Positions 30,433-39,315 are shown, numbered from the stretch's first letter. The stretch: 46,128 bases of DNA from Lachnospiraceae bacterium (GCA_017561085.1 JAFZDQ010000129.1:1-46128), one strand, 5' to 3'. The notes: generated by a model not told the origin, from the sequence alone. Numbers and translations: made by a program.

Positions 30433-31344
30433 ATGCAAAATGAAAACAAAGGAAACCGGGAGGTAAAGGCAAGTGCGTTTACTGCTTTTTTCAGTATGCC
30501 GGAAAATGCGGCCAAGTTGTATGGAGCACTGAATGAAAAAGAGGAAGTGTCACCGGAGGATATCACTTATCAAACATTATCGGGTGTGCTGTTTATGGCA
30601 CGGAAAAATGATTTGGCATTTCAGGTACAAAACAGAGTGTTGGTGATTAGCGAGCATCAATCTACAATTAATGCCAATATGCCGCTGAGGGATGCGATTT
30701 ATTACGGAAGAACAATGGAAAAAATAATCAGTGACAAGGCATTATACAAGTCATCATTGATTAAAATACCGACGCCGGAATTCTTCGTATTTTACAATGG
30801 GAAGGAGGATTTTCCGGCTGAAAAAACGTTAAAACTTTCAGATGCCTATCTTGAAGAGACGGATGCGCCTATGCTAGAATTAACAGTGAAAGTGATTAAT
30901 ATCAATTTTCCTGTGAATCATCCCATTTTGGAAAAATGCAGACCATTATATGAGTATTCTTGGTTTGTTCAAAAAATACGGGAATATCAGGAGATTGGAG
31001 AATCCCTTTCGGAGGCTGTTACACATGCCATAGAAGCCTGTAATGAGGAAGATATTATGGCAGAGTTTTTGAGAGAACATGGTTCGGAGGCGGTTAATAT
31101 GTTATTTACGCAATTTAACATGGAAGATGCTTTGGAAGTCAGATACGAGGAAGGAATAGAAAAAGGAATAGAAAAAGGAATAGAAAAAGGAATGGAAAAG
31201 GGAATAGCTGAGGGTAGTAAAAAGGCGGCAGAGCAGACAGCCATGCGCATGCTTTCTGCAGGGAAATTATCTATAGAAGAAATTGCCGAATATGTAAAAG
31301 AACTTACGGTAGAAGAAATACAAGCACTACGGTCCGGCCGATAA
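30433..31344 (+). CDS. Second Rpn-family PD-(D/E)XK nuclease-like protein
   Basis: 303 residues. The nuclease-like core has D60 in RKNDLAFQVQ and E74-x-Q76 in VLVISEHQST, followed by MPLRDAIYYGRTMEKII and PTPEFFVFYNGKED, as in Rpn/transposase_31-type proteins. The C-terminal segment has an (EKGI)n run made by 12-bp tandem repeats and ends in a helix-turn-helix-like SIEEIAEYVKELTVEEIQAL, the same general plan as the minus-strand protein at 25,270. An AAGGAGG is present but 12 bases from the ATG, longer than ideal. Function unknown; nuclease activity is inferred from the motif. Confidence 0.78.
   Translation: MQNENKGNREVKASAFTAFFSMPENAAKLYGALNEKEEVSPEDITYQTLSGVLFMARKNDLAFQVQNRVLVISEHQSTINANMPLRDAIYYGRTMEKIISDKALYKSSLIKIPTPEFFVFYNGKEDFPAEKTLKLSDAYLEETDAPMLELTVKVININFPVNHPILEKCRPLYEYSWFVQKIREYQEIGESLSEAVTHAIEACNEEDIMAEFLREHGSEAVNMLFTQFNMEDALEVRYEEGIEKGIEKGIEKGMEKGIAEGSKKAAEQTAMRMLSAGKLSIEEIAEYVKELTVEEIQALRSGR
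31153..31200 (+). repeat. 12-bp tandem repeats in the second Rpn-like gene
   Basis: GGAATAGAAAAA is repeated from 31153 in four units (the fourth is GGAATGGAAAAG), giving EKGI/EKGM repeats. In-frame expansion or loss is expected; the protein tolerates four-residue steps. Confidence 0.88.
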
Positions 31345-31503
31345 GTTATGATACCGGATAAGTTATACTATAAATATAAACTAACCTTTAAGCCTTGCGA
31401 AAAACAAATTATAGTGTTAGGATAGATATTATGCAAAAATTGGTTTAGCGAAGGCGCTTATAAAAGATATATAAAAGCGCATAGGAAAGAAGTGAGGTCT
31501 AAA

Positions 31504-33273
31504 ATGATTAAGTTTTTGGATATGATTTCAGAAGAAGTAAAAAGTGCATTTGAGGCGGCCGGTTATGACAGGGAGCTTGGTAAGGTGACTTTATCCAACC
31601 GTCCGGACCTTTGTGAATATCAGTGTAACGGTGCCATGGCAGGTGCCAAGCTTTATAAGAAGGCGCCCATTATGATTGCCAATGATGTGGCTGAAAAGTG
31701 TAAGGAAAGCAATATTTTTTCCGAAGTGACTGCAGTTGCACCGGGCTTTTTGAATTTCAGGATTAGTGATGCCGTGATTGCCCGGTTTTTGAATGAGATG
31801 GCGGCAGATGACAAATTCGGACTTGCCATGCCCGAAAATCCGCTGAAGATTATCATCGATTACGGCGGCCCTAACGTGGCGAAGCCTCTCCATGTAGGAC
31901 ATTTACGTTCTGCAGTTATCGGTGAAAGTATTAAGAGAATTACCAGATATGCCGGCCATGATGTGATCGGTGATATCCATTTGGGAGACTTTGGTCTGCA
32001 GATGGGTCTTGTAATTACCGAAATGCAGTGCCGTCAGCCTGAACTTGTTTATTTTGATGAAAATTACACGGGTGAATACCCCGAAGAAGCGCCCTTTACC
32101 CTTTCCGAATTGGAGGAGATTTATCCTACGGCATCCGCCAAATCCAAGGAAGATGAATCCTACAAAGAAAGAGCACTGGAAGCAACCTATAAATTACAGA
32201 TGGGACAGCCCGGACATCGTGCCCTTTGGAAGCATATTATGAATGTTTCCCTGCCCGATTTAAAGAGAAACTACGAGAACTTAAGCGTGGAATTCGACCT
32301 TTGGAAAGGGGAATCCGACGTCCATGATATCGTACCCGGTATGGCGCAGCAGATGAAAGACGGCGGCTTTGCTTATATGAGCGAAGGTGCGCTGGTAGTA
32401 GATGTAAAGGAAGAAAGCGACAGCAAGGAAATTCCTCCTTGTATGATTTTGAAGTCAGACGGAGCGGCACTTTATACCACTACGGATTTGGCTACCATTT
32501 TGGAACGTATGGAGCAGTATCATCCGGACAAGATGATTTATTTAACCGATAAGCGTCAGGAACTGCATTTTGAGCAGGTGTTCCGTTGTGCAAGAAAGAC
32601 AGGACTTGTTGATGCGGATACACAGCTTATGCATATCGGCTTCGGTACCGTAAACGGCAAAGACGGAAAGCCCTTTAAGACAAGGGATGGCGGTGTCATG
32701 CGTTTAGAGTCTTTGATTACGGAAATCAAGGAAGAAATGTACCGTAAGATTACCGATAACCGCGAGGTAGAAGAAGCAGAAGCAAGAGCTACCGCAGATA
32801 TCGTGGCCCTTTCTGCAATTAAGTATGGTGACCTGTCCAATCAGGCAGCAAAGGATTATATTTTTGATATTGATAAATTTACTTCCTTTGAAGGCGATAC
32901 AGGTCCGTATATTCTTTATACCATCGTACGTATTAAGTCAATTTTGAACAAGTACAAAGAAAAAGAAGGTAAGCAGATTGCAGAACTTTCCGTAAATGAT
33001 ATGACAAACGCATCTGAAAAGGCACTGATGCTTGAACTTGTTAAGTTCAATGCCATGATGGAAAATGCCTGCGAAGAGTCTGCACCGCATAAGGTATGTG
33101 CATACATTTATGATTTGGCTAATGCATTTAACCATTTTTATCATGAAACCAAGATTCTCACAGAAGAGGATGAAAAGAAGAAGGAAGGCTTTATTGCACT
33201 CCTGAATCTGACAAAGGATATTCTGGAAACCTGTATTGATGTACTTGGTTTTGCAGCACCGGAGAGAATGTAA
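31504..33273 (+). CDS. argS: Arginyl-tRNA synthetase
   Basis: Class I aminoacyl-tRNA synthetase charging tRNA-Arg; 589 residues. An N-terminal Add-1 domain (~1-110) precedes the Rossmann core with the HIGH-type signature GGPNVAKPLHVGHLRSAV. The core continues with HLGDFGLQMG and the FGTVNGKDGKPFKTRDGG region that replaces KMSK. A C-terminal helical DALR anticodon domain contains AYIYDLANAFNHFYHET. ATG 31504 is chosen; a GTG at 31492 lies inside the ribosome binding region (AGAAGTGAGG). The 159-base gap before it contains the promoter-like repeat at 31417 and a GCGCTT/AAGCGC hairpin (31454-31480). No T-box is visible. Confidence 0.96.
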   Translation: MIKFLDMISEEVKSAFEAAGYDRELGKVTLSNRPDLCEYQCNGAMAGAKLYKKAPIMIANDVAEKCKESNIFSEVTAVAPGFLNFRISDAVIARFLNEMAADDKFGLAMPENPLKIIIDYGGPNVAKPLHVGHLRSAVIGESIKRITRYAGHDVIGDIHLGDFGLQMGLVITEMQCRQPELVYFDENYTGEYPEEAPFTLSELEEIYPTASAKSKEDESYKERALEATYKLQMGQPGHRALWKHIMNVSLPDLKRNYENLSVEFDLWKGESDVHDIVPGMAQQMKDGGFAYMSEGALVVDVKEESDSKEIPPCMILKSDGAALYTTTDLATILERMEQYHPDKMIYLTDKRQELHFEQVFRCARKTGLVDADTQLMHIGFGTVNGKDGKPFKTRDGGVMRLESLITEIKEEMYRKITDNREVEEAEARATADIVALSAIKYGDLSNQAAKDYIFDIDKFTSFEGDTGPYILYTIVRIKSILNKYKEKEGKQIAELSVNDMTNASEKALMLELVKFNAMMENACEESAPHKVCAYIYDLANAFNHFYHETKILTEEDEKKKEGFIALLNLTKDILETCIDVLGFAAPERM

Positions 33274-33280
33274 GAACAGA

Positions 33281-34261
33281 ATGGATAAACAAAGTTACAA
33301 AGCAAAATCCAAAAAGAGATATCGTAGTAAAAAGCAGAAGTTTCTTCTGCTTTTTCTTGTGCTTGCAGGGATTCTGGCCCTTGGTATTTGGAGCCAAAAT
33401 AAAAAAGCGGGAGAAAGCGGACAAAATCTAAATTCTTCAGAAACCATAAAACCGCTTGAAAATGCAGGACTGGAAATTCATTATATTGATGTAGGTCAGG
33501 GGGACGCCACGCTGCTTTTGTGCGGAGAGGAAGCAATGTTGATTGACGGCGGCGGTAATGAGATGGAAGGCAGAATCCGGCGTTACTTAAAGAACCTTGG
33601 GATAAAAGAACTTGCCTATGTGGTAGGAACCCATCCGGATGCAGACCATATCGGCGGCTTAGATGAAGTAATCAGCGTGTTTGATTGTAACCGTGTGATT
33701 TTACCGGAAATAAAAAGAGATAATGTGACCTACCGGGATGTGACGGATGCCATCAGATACCGCCGGGCGGAAGAACTTACGGCGAAGGTGGGAGAAGTTT
33801 ATCCTTTCGGGGAAGCGTCTTTTACCATTGTGGCACCGGAAGGCAGTTATGAAGAATTCAATAACCATTCGGTGGGACTTCTGTTTACCTACGGAGAAAC
33901 CAGATTTTTATTTGTGGGAGATGCGGAAGGACCTGCAGAAGAGCAAATGCTTGGAAGCGGGATTGATTTACATGCGGATGTGTTGAAAATCGGGCATCAC
34001 GGAAGTAGTGACTCAACAAGTCAAGCGTTTTTGGATGCAGTAAAGCCGACCCATGCTGTGATTAGCTGCGGAAGAGCAAACGAACATGGGCATCCCCATA
34101 CGAGAGTACTGAATTTGCTGAAAAAACGTGATATTTCCGTATATCGGACGGACTTGCAGGGGACAGTTGTTTTGCAAAGTGACGGTCGTGTCATAAGGTT
34201 TTTGACCGAACCGACCTTGGATTTTACAAGCGGTTGGGATTTGCAAGCCGGTGAAAATTAA
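33281..34261 (+). CDS. ComEC-like metallo-beta-lactamase-fold hydrolase with N-terminal membrane anchor
   Basis: 326 residues. A basic N terminus and one membrane segment (about 21-37) precede a ComEC/Rec2-type MBL domain: HYIDVGQGDATLLL, MLIDGGG, THPDADHIGGLD (metal ligands), FVGDAEGPAEEQ, KIGHHGSSDSTS and VISCGRANEHGHPH. It lacks the competence membrane domain of ComEC, so it is a stand-alone extracellular hydrolase; members of this type have been linked to DNA or nucleotide degradation outside the cell. ATG 33281 lies 7 bases after argS, with a poor ribosome binding site, so coupling to argS is likely. The frame is open further upstream, overlapping argS. Confidence 0.85.
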   Translation: MDKQSYKAKSKKRYRSKKQKFLLLFLVLAGILALGIWSQNKKAGESGQNLNSSETIKPLENAGLEIHYIDVGQGDATLLLCGEEAMLIDGGGNEMEGRIRRYLKNLGIKELAYVVGTHPDADHIGGLDEVISVFDCNRVILPEIKRDNVTYRDVTDAIRYRRAEELTAKVGEVYPFGEASFTIVAPEGSYEEFNNHSVGLLFTYGETRFLFVGDAEGPAEEQMLGSGIDLHADVLKIGHHGSSDSTSQAFLDAVKPTHAVISCGRANEHGHPHTRVLNLLKKRDISVYRTDLQGTVVLQSDGRVIRFLTEPTLDFTSGWDLQAGEN

Positions 34262-34327
34262 TATAAAAACAGGAAGATAATTTGACAATAAATAAAAAGG
34301 TTTTTTCTATTACTTTTCACCTCTCTG

Positions 34328-34336
34328 TGGTATAAA
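34328..34336 (+). promoter_or_regulatory. Probable extended -10 promoter of the MATE gene
   Basis: TGGTATAAA is an extended -10 element about 55 bases before the ATG. A TTGACA at 34282-34287 is too far away to serve it (43 bases), and no good -10 lies at 17 bases from that TTGACA. Confidence 0.4.
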
Positions 34337-34389
34337 TTTTACTGATAAGTATTTTACTTGGTAAGTAGAAGAATTGATGGGAGAGTAAG

Positions 34390-35739
34390 ATGAAAAAATA
34401 TGTAAAAGATATGACACAGGGAAAACCCGCAGGGCTGCTTTTGTCCTTTATGCTTCCCATGATTATCGGGAATGTTTTCCAGCAGTTTTATAATATGGTA
34501 GACTCTATGATAGTGGGACGATACGTGGGGGCTACCGCGTTGGCGGCAGTAGGTGCCACCGGTTCCCTGAACTTTTTTATATTTGCGGTATGTAACGGTT
34601 TATCAAATGGTGTGGGAGTAGTGGTTTCCCAATATTTTGGTGCCGACAATGAAAAGCAGGTAAAAAAGGCCATCGGTAATGCGATTTATATTATGTTAAC
34701 CTCGGCCCTGATTATGGGTTCCCTGGGCGTGATATTGGCAAGACCGCTCCTTACGCTATTGAAAACACCTGCCGATATTATCGGAAATTCAGTTGTTTAC
34801 ATGCAGATTATGTGCGGTGGTGTATTTGCTGTTGCCCTGTACAATGGTGTAGCAGCCATTCTTCGAGGAATCGGGGATTCCAAGACACCATTATACTTTT
34901 TGATTGTATCCAGTATTTTAAACGTGGGACTGGACCTTTTGTTTGTCCGCGTATTTCATATGGGTGTGGCCGGAGCCGGAATTGCAACCATTATTGCCCA
35001 GTTTTTATCCGGTATCGGCAGTTTGTGCTTTGCCCTGAAAACAAATCCCTATTTCAGGTTGCAGCGGGAGCATATGCGTGCCCGGGCAGATATTATCCGT
35101 CAATGTGTCCGTATCGGTATTCCTTTGTCCTTCCAGATGTCCCTGATTGCGATATCCTGTATCGTGTTACAAAGTGTGGTAAATACCTTTGGTTCTGTTG
35201 TGGTAGCAACTTATACCGCAACAAACAGAATCGAGCAGCTGGTACAGCAGCCCTATAACTCCCTTGGTATGGCAATGTCAACCTATACAGGACAAAATGT
35301 AGGCGCAGGCAAGTTAGACCGAGTAAAGAAGGGGTACCGCACCGGTCTTGTAATGATGGGTATTTTCTCCATGTTGATGCTGCCCCTTGCACAGTTTGGC
35401 GGAGAGTTTGTTATGCGTCTTTTTGTAAATGAAGCAGACGTAATTGCCATGGGAAGTCAGGCGATTAAGATAACCAGTTATTTCTATTTCTTCCTGGGAC
35501 TGATTTATGTATCCAGAGGTACCTTAAACGGAGCCGGAGATGCAACCTTCTCCTTTATTAACGGTATCGTGGAAATGATCGGAAGAATTTGTTTTGCAAA
35601 GCCCTTTACCATGATTCCCGGCGTAGGCGTATGGGGAATTTGGGGTGCAACCGCATTTACCTGGTTTATCACGGGAATTGTCAGTGTAATCCGCTATATG
35701 CAGGGAAAATGGAAAAGAGTCATGATAAAGAGCGAATAA
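34390..35739 (+). CDS. MATE-family multidrug/sodium efflux protein
   Basis: 449 residues with about 12 membrane helices in two homologous halves, as expected of MATE (NorM/DinF-like) cation antiporters. Signatures include the start GKPAGLLLSFMLPMIIGNVF, FYNMVDSMIVGRYVG, GVVVSQYFGA, and in the second half NRIEQLVQQPYNSLGMAMST and YTGQNVGAGK. It exports organic cations or metabolites; the substrate is unknown. The ribosome binding site is GGGAGAG. It stands 129 bases after the ComEC-like gene and 60 bases before the small GTG-start gene. Confidence 0.93.
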   Translation: MKKYVKDMTQGKPAGLLLSFMLPMIIGNVFQQFYNMVDSMIVGRYVGATALAAVGATGSLNFFIFAVCNGLSNGVGVVVSQYFGADNEKQVKKAIGNAIYIMLTSALIMGSLGVILARPLLTLLKTPADIIGNSVVYMQIMCGGVFAVALYNGVAAILRGIGDSKTPLYFLIVSSILNVGLDLLFVRVFHMGVAGAGIATIIAQFLSGIGSLCFALKTNPYFRLQREHMRARADIIRQCVRIGIPLSFQMSLIAISCIVLQSVVNTFGSVVVATYTATNRIEQLVQQPYNSLGMAMSTYTGQNVGAGKLDRVKKGYRTGLVMMGIFSMLMLPLAQFGGEFVMRLFVNEADVIAMGSQAIKITSYFYFFLGLIYVSRGTLNGAGDATFSFINGIVEMIGRICFAKPFTMIPGVGVWGIWGATAFTWFITGIVSVIRYMQGKWKRVMIKSE

Positions 35740-35799
35740 AGACTAGGCATAGAGTGCCGGATGTAGTAAAATAAATAAAAAGACTACGGAGGAAATGCT

Positions 35800-36087
35800 G
35801 TGGAAGATACGAGAATTAAGTTAAATGAGCAGGAGTTAGTGTATAAAAAGAGTCTCAAATGGCATATGCTTTCTTATCAGGATATTAAGCAGGCCTATCT
35901 TCGCATAGAAGAAGCAAGAGGAAAACTTTGCTGTGGTGTTGCACTCTTCGAAACTTATTATTTGATGCTGAAAACCGTGGATGAAGAACTTTTAAAGATA
36001 GAGGTGTCATCAAAGGAGATTGCAAAGCGGATGTTGGATCTGTTAAAAGAAAAAAATACGGAAATAGAAATCGGACTAAAAAAATAA
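35800..36087 (+). CDS. Small protein of unknown function
   Basis: 95 residues from GTG 35800, which has CGGAGG 8 bases upstream. The sequence alternates short strands and helices (YLRIEEARGKLCCGVALFET, LLKIEVSSKEIAKRMLDLLK) with a final amphipathic helix, resembling a small PH-like fold, but I do not recognise a family. It is cytoplasmic, with no signal or membrane segment. It follows the MATE gene by 60 bases and is closed by the terminator at 36095, so it may be the last gene of that transcript. Confidence 0.65.
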   Translation: MEDTRIKLNEQELVYKKSLKWHMLSYQDIKQAYLRIEEARGKLCCGVALFETYYLMLKTVDEELLKIEVSSKEIAKRMLDLLKEKNTEIEIGLKK

Positions 36088-36094
36088 AAAGAAT

Positions 36095-36130
36095 AGCCGT
36101 CCAACCGCATAGGAAGGACGGCTTATTTAT
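36095..36130 (+). terminator. Terminator after the small unknown gene
   Basis: AGCCGTCC (36095-36102) pairs with GGACGGCT (36116-36123) around a 13-base loop, followed by TATTTAT. Confidence 0.7.
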
Positions 36131-36148
36131 TAAAAAAGTCTGAAAAAC

Positions 36149-36176
36149 TTGAAAACAAACCTATTATTAGTATAAT
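36149..36176 (+). promoter_or_regulatory. Promoter of the RNase H gene
   Basis: TTGAAA, 16 bases, TATAAT: a good sigma-A promoter. Its start point near 36183 leaves a 22-base leader carrying CGGAGG before the ATG at 36205. Confidence 0.75.
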
Positions 36177-36204
36177 TATAATAGAGAAAGAATCGGAGGT
36201 TTTC

Positions 36205-36819
36205 ATGGCAGCAAAATTTTATGCAGTAAAGAAGGGTTCATTAACAGGGATTTTCCGTACATGGGATGAATGCAGAGCCTGTGTGGAAGGATATCCCGGT
36301 CCCATATACAAAAGTTTTACCACCTTGGAAGAGGCGGCCCGGTTTATGGGCTGGGTCAGTGAGCCTTCCGAAGTGAAAAATACGCAAGCAGCATTGGAAA
36401 GTGATGTAGTACCAATCTATGTAGACGGCAGTTTCCACAGCGCAACCGGAGAATTTTCTTACGGAATGGTGGTACTGGTTGATGGCGCAGAGGAAACATT
36501 CAAGGACAAGTTTGATGATCCGGAGCTTGCCACCATGCATAATGTGGCCGGAGAAATCAAAGGCGCGCAGGCCGCCATGCAGTATGCATTAGATAAAGGA
36601 ATTGGTAAAATTGCTATTTTCCATGATTATGAGGGAATTGCCAAATGGTGTACCGGTGAATGGAAAACGAACAAAGAAGGTACGAAAGCATACAAGGCAT
36701 TTTACGACGAGGTCCGTCAAAAAATAGAAATACAGTTTGTAAAAGTAGCCGGACATACCGGTGATAAGTATAATGAAATGGCGGATAAACTGGCCAAAGA
36801 AGCGCTTGGAATTATATAG
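36205..36819 (+). CDS. rnhA: Ribonuclease HI with N-terminal hybrid-binding (viroplasmin-like) domain
   Basis: Cleaves RNA in RNA-DNA hybrids. 204 residues: an N-terminal hybrid-binding domain (1-50; KFYAVKKGSLTGIFRTWDEC ... GYPGPIYKSF) like that of eukaryotic RNase H1, then the RNase H fold with D74 (IYVDGSF), E117 (AGEIKGA), D141 (HDYEGI) and D194 (MADKLA), and the His loop VAGHTGDKYN. The two-domain form is common in Firmicutes. It has its own promoter and lies 14 bases before the flavoprotein gene. Confidence 0.93.
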   Translation: MAAKFYAVKKGSLTGIFRTWDECRACVEGYPGPIYKSFTTLEEAARFMGWVSEPSEVKNTQAALESDVVPIYVDGSFHSATGEFSYGMVVLVDGAEETFKDKFDDPELATMHNVAGEIKGAQAAMQYALDKGIGKIAIFHDYEGIAKWCTGEWKTNKEGTKAYKAFYDEVRQKIEIQFVKVAGHTGDKYNEMADKLAKEALGII

Positions 36820-36833
36820 AGGAGAAGCAAATT

Positions 36834-37454
36834 ATGAAAGTATTATTAATTAACGGAAGTCCGCGTCAGAAGGGTTGTACTTATACCGCACTTACGGAAG
36901 TAGCAAAAACATTAAACGCGTGTGATGTAGAAACAGAAATGATACAGATTGGCAATCAGGCAATCCGTGGCTGTATCGCCTGCGGAGGATGTGCGGGAAA
37001 AGGACGTTGTGTATTTGATGATGATGCGGTCAATGAAATCATTGCCAAGATGGAAGAGGCAGACGGTCTTGTAATCGGTTCCCCTGTATATTTTGCATCA
37101 CCTAACGGTAATTTAATCAGTTTATTGGACAGACTTTTCTATGCAGGCACCTGTTTTGCACATAAGCCGGCAGCAGCAGTTGTATCTGCCAGAAGAGCAG
37201 GTACTACAGTGACATTAGATGACTTAAATAAATATTTTACAATCAGACAGATGCCGGTGGTATCATCAACTTATTGGAATATGGTTCACGGTAGCTGTCC
37301 GGAGGACGTGTTACAGGATAAAGAGGGTTTGCAAACCATGCGGAATCTTGGAAGAAATATGGCATGGCTTTTAAAATGTATTGAAAGCGGCAAGAAGAAT
37401 GGGATAGAAGCACCGACAGCAGAATCCGGAAGTTGGACGAATTTCATCCGATAA
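36834..37454 (+). CDS. NAD(P)H-dependent FMN reductase / iron-sulfur flavoprotein-like
   Basis: Flavodoxin-fold oxidoreductase, 206 residues. The N-terminal MKVLLINGSPRQKGCTYTAL is the FMN phosphate loop, and IGSPVYFASPNGNLISLLDR contacts the flavin ring. A Cys cluster (C47, C50, C53, C59 in GCIACGGCAGKGRC) has the CX2CX2CX5C spacing of the compact 4Fe-4S motif in iron-sulfur flavoproteins. It may shuttle electrons between ferredoxin-like donors and acceptors. It follows rnhA by 14 bases with AGAGGAG as ribosome binding site. Confidence 0.82.
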   Translation: MKVLLINGSPRQKGCTYTALTEVAKTLNACDVETEMIQIGNQAIRGCIACGGCAGKGRCVFDDDAVNEIIAKMEEADGLVIGSPVYFASPNGNLISLLDRLFYAGTCFAHKPAAAVVSARRAGTTVTLDDLNKYFTIRQMPVVSSTYWNMVHGSCPEDVLQDKEGLQTMRNLGRNMAWLLKCIESGKKNGIEAPTAESGSWTNFIR

Positions 37455-37499
37455 AGACCATACCGGTTAAGAGAATGAGTATACAGGGAGGAATCAGAC

Positions 37500-38459
37500 G
37501 TGATTCACTATTTGTTAAATAATAATACACCAATGCTTGCGGCAATCGGGCTGCTTGTTGCATTTACAGGGACATGCCTCTTTTTGACGAAGTTAAGTCC
37601 CTATCTGCCTAAGGACGGCGGCAGGGAATTTGCCCACGACGGAAAATTATCGGCAGGAAAGCCCCGTGGGGCCGGTATTATTTTTATTCTGGTATTTACC
37701 TTTGCGGCACTTTTGTTTGCACCGGTCAGTATGGAGATGATTATTTATCTGGTACTTGTGGTAGCAGAGATGCTTACCGGCTATATGGATGATGCTTCGG
37801 AGAAACCCTGGGGCGAGTACAAAAAAGGATTACTGGATTTAATCGTGGCAGTGGTGCTTGCGGTGACCTTTTTACATTACAATTCCAGTACCATTGAAAT
37901 TGCCACTTGGGGTCTTAACCTTACGGTGCCTCCTGTGGTATTCGGTATTCTGACCGTTATTTTGGTTTGGACTTCCATCAATGTAACCAACTGTGCAGAT
38001 GGTGTGGACGGACTTTCCGGCACGCTGGCGATGATTACGCTGATGACAATTTATATCATTAATCAAATCAAAGAAATCCCGGAGAGTTTTTCTTATTTGA
38101 TTTTGTTATTTGTGATTTGTATCCTTGGTTATCTTTGGTACAATGCCACTCCCAGCAGACTTATGATGGGAGACGCAGGCTCCAGGGCCATGGGGATTTT
38201 TATCAGTATTGCGATTTTAAAGACAGGTTGTCCGGTTTTGTATATTCCGGTTGCTATTGTACTGATTCTGGACGGAGGTTTGGGACTTCTTAAGGTATTT
38301 TTACTCCGTTTTTGCAAAATCCGTATCCTGAAAAATATACGCACCCCCCTGCATGACCAAGTGAGAAAGAATATGGGCTGGTCCAATACCCAGACGGTAT
38401 TTCGATTTGCCATTATTCAGATTGTTGTCTCGACGGCAATTATTTATATGCTACTTTAA
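37500..38459 (+). CDS. MraY-like phospho-sugar transferase (glycosyltransferase family 4 type)
   Basis: Polyprenyl-phosphate phospho-sugar transferase, 319 residues with about nine or ten membrane helices. Motifs in MraY order: DGKLSAGKPRGAGIIF, GYMDDASEKPWGEYKKGL, TNCADGVDGLSG with the catalytic acids, MMGDAGSRAMGI, and TPLHDQVRKNMGWSNTQTVF in place of the PxHHHFE motif. It resembles MraY more than TagO/WecA, but the HHH motif is altered, and it sits away from murein genes, so it could be a paralogue for another envelope glycan. GTG start at 37500 with GGGAGG 9 bases upstream. Confidence 0.8.
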   Translation: MIHYLLNNNTPMLAAIGLLVAFTGTCLFLTKLSPYLPKDGGREFAHDGKLSAGKPRGAGIIFILVFTFAALLFAPVSMEMIIYLVLVVAEMLTGYMDDASEKPWGEYKKGLLDLIVAVVLAVTFLHYNSSTIEIATWGLNLTVPPVVFGILTVILVWTSINVTNCADGVDGLSGTLAMITLMTIYIINQIKEIPESFSYLILLFVICILGYLWYNATPSRLMMGDAGSRAMGIFISIAILKTGCPVLYIPVAIVLILDGGLGLLKVFLLRFCKIRILKNIRTPLHDQVRKNMGWSNTQTVFRFAIIQIVVSTAIIYMLL

Positions 38460-38478
38460 TTTATAGGAGGGTGAAATT

Positions 38479-39315
38479 ATGCGTATTGGAGGAGCAGTAG
38501 AAAGACCTTATTCAGGTCCGGATGAATGGTACAAGTGGGTAGAAGAATTAGGATATCGTGCAGTGCTTGCACCGGTTTCGGCGGATGCACCGAAATCCGA
38601 AAAAGAGGCATATCTTGCCTGTGTAAAGGAACACGACCTGGTGATTAGTGAAGTGGGTGCATGGTGCAGTCCCATTGCCTTTGATGAAAAGGCACGGAAA
38701 GAAGGGATTGCATATTGTAAAAAGCAGCTTGCCCTTGCAGAAGAGCTTTCTGCCAATTGTTGTGTAAACATCGCGGGAAACAGAGAAGCAAAGTGGGACA
38801 GCTATTGTGCGGCCAACTATGAGCCGGATACGTATGCGCTGATTGTGGATACCGTGCGTGAAATTATTGATGAGGTACAGCCCGAGAAGACTTTTTATAC
38901 ATTAGAGCCCATGCCTTGGATGCTTCCTACATCTCCCGAAGAATATTTACAGCTGATCAAGGACATTGACCGTAAGGCATTTGCCGTGCATATGGACTTT
39001 ATCAATATGATTAACTGTCCCGAGCGCTTTGTGAAAAGGGATGCCTTTATTGAGCATTGCTTTAAGACCTTAGGACCGTATATCAAGAGTATTCATGGGA
39101 AAGATATTAATATGGGACATCAGTATCCCTGCGTACTGGAAGAAACCATGCCGGGTAAGGGTGTGGTAGATTATGGTAAGGTGATGAAGCTTGTCAGCAA
39201 GCTGGATGTGAATATGCCTTTTATGGTAGAGCATCTGCCTGACCATGAAAGCTATATGGAAGCAGCATCCTACGTAAGAAAGCAGGCAATTCAGGCAGGC
39301 GTAGAACTGCCCTAA
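38479..39315 (+). CDS. TIM-barrel sugar phosphate isomerase/epimerase-like protein
   Basis: 278 residues of the xylose isomerase-like/AP endonuclease 2 TIM-barrel superfamily. Metal-binding segments include TFYTLEPMPWMLPTSPEEY (Glu), FAVHMDFINMINCPERF (His, Asp), KSIHGKDI (His) and PFMVEHLPDHESY (Glu). Substrate unknown; relatives isomerise keto-sugars or inositol derivatives. It has a strong ribosome binding site (AGGAGGG) and lies 19 bases after the MraY-like gene. After its stop, the same frame continues with a Lys/Ala/Ser-rich stretch interrupted by one more stop (see the repeat at 39314). Confidence 0.83.
   Translation: MRIGGAVERPYSGPDEWYKWVEELGYRAVLAPVSADAPKSEKEAYLACVKEHDLVISEVGAWCSPIAFDEKARKEGIAYCKKQLALAEELSANCCVNIAGNREAKWDSYCAANYEPDTYALIVDTVREIIDEVQPEKTFYTLEPMPWMLPTSPEEYLQLIKDIDRKAFAVHMDFINMINCPERFVKRDAFIEHCFKTLGPYIKSIHGKDINMGHQYPCVLEETMPGKGVVDYGKVMKLVSKLDVNMPFMVEHLPDHESYMEAASYVRKQAIQAGVELP

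Noticed and set aside
31345-31503. T-box or other riboswitch in the argS leader
   Set aside because: The gap is too short and lacks the T-box sequence and the terminator/antiterminator pair; only a 6-bp hairpin is visible.
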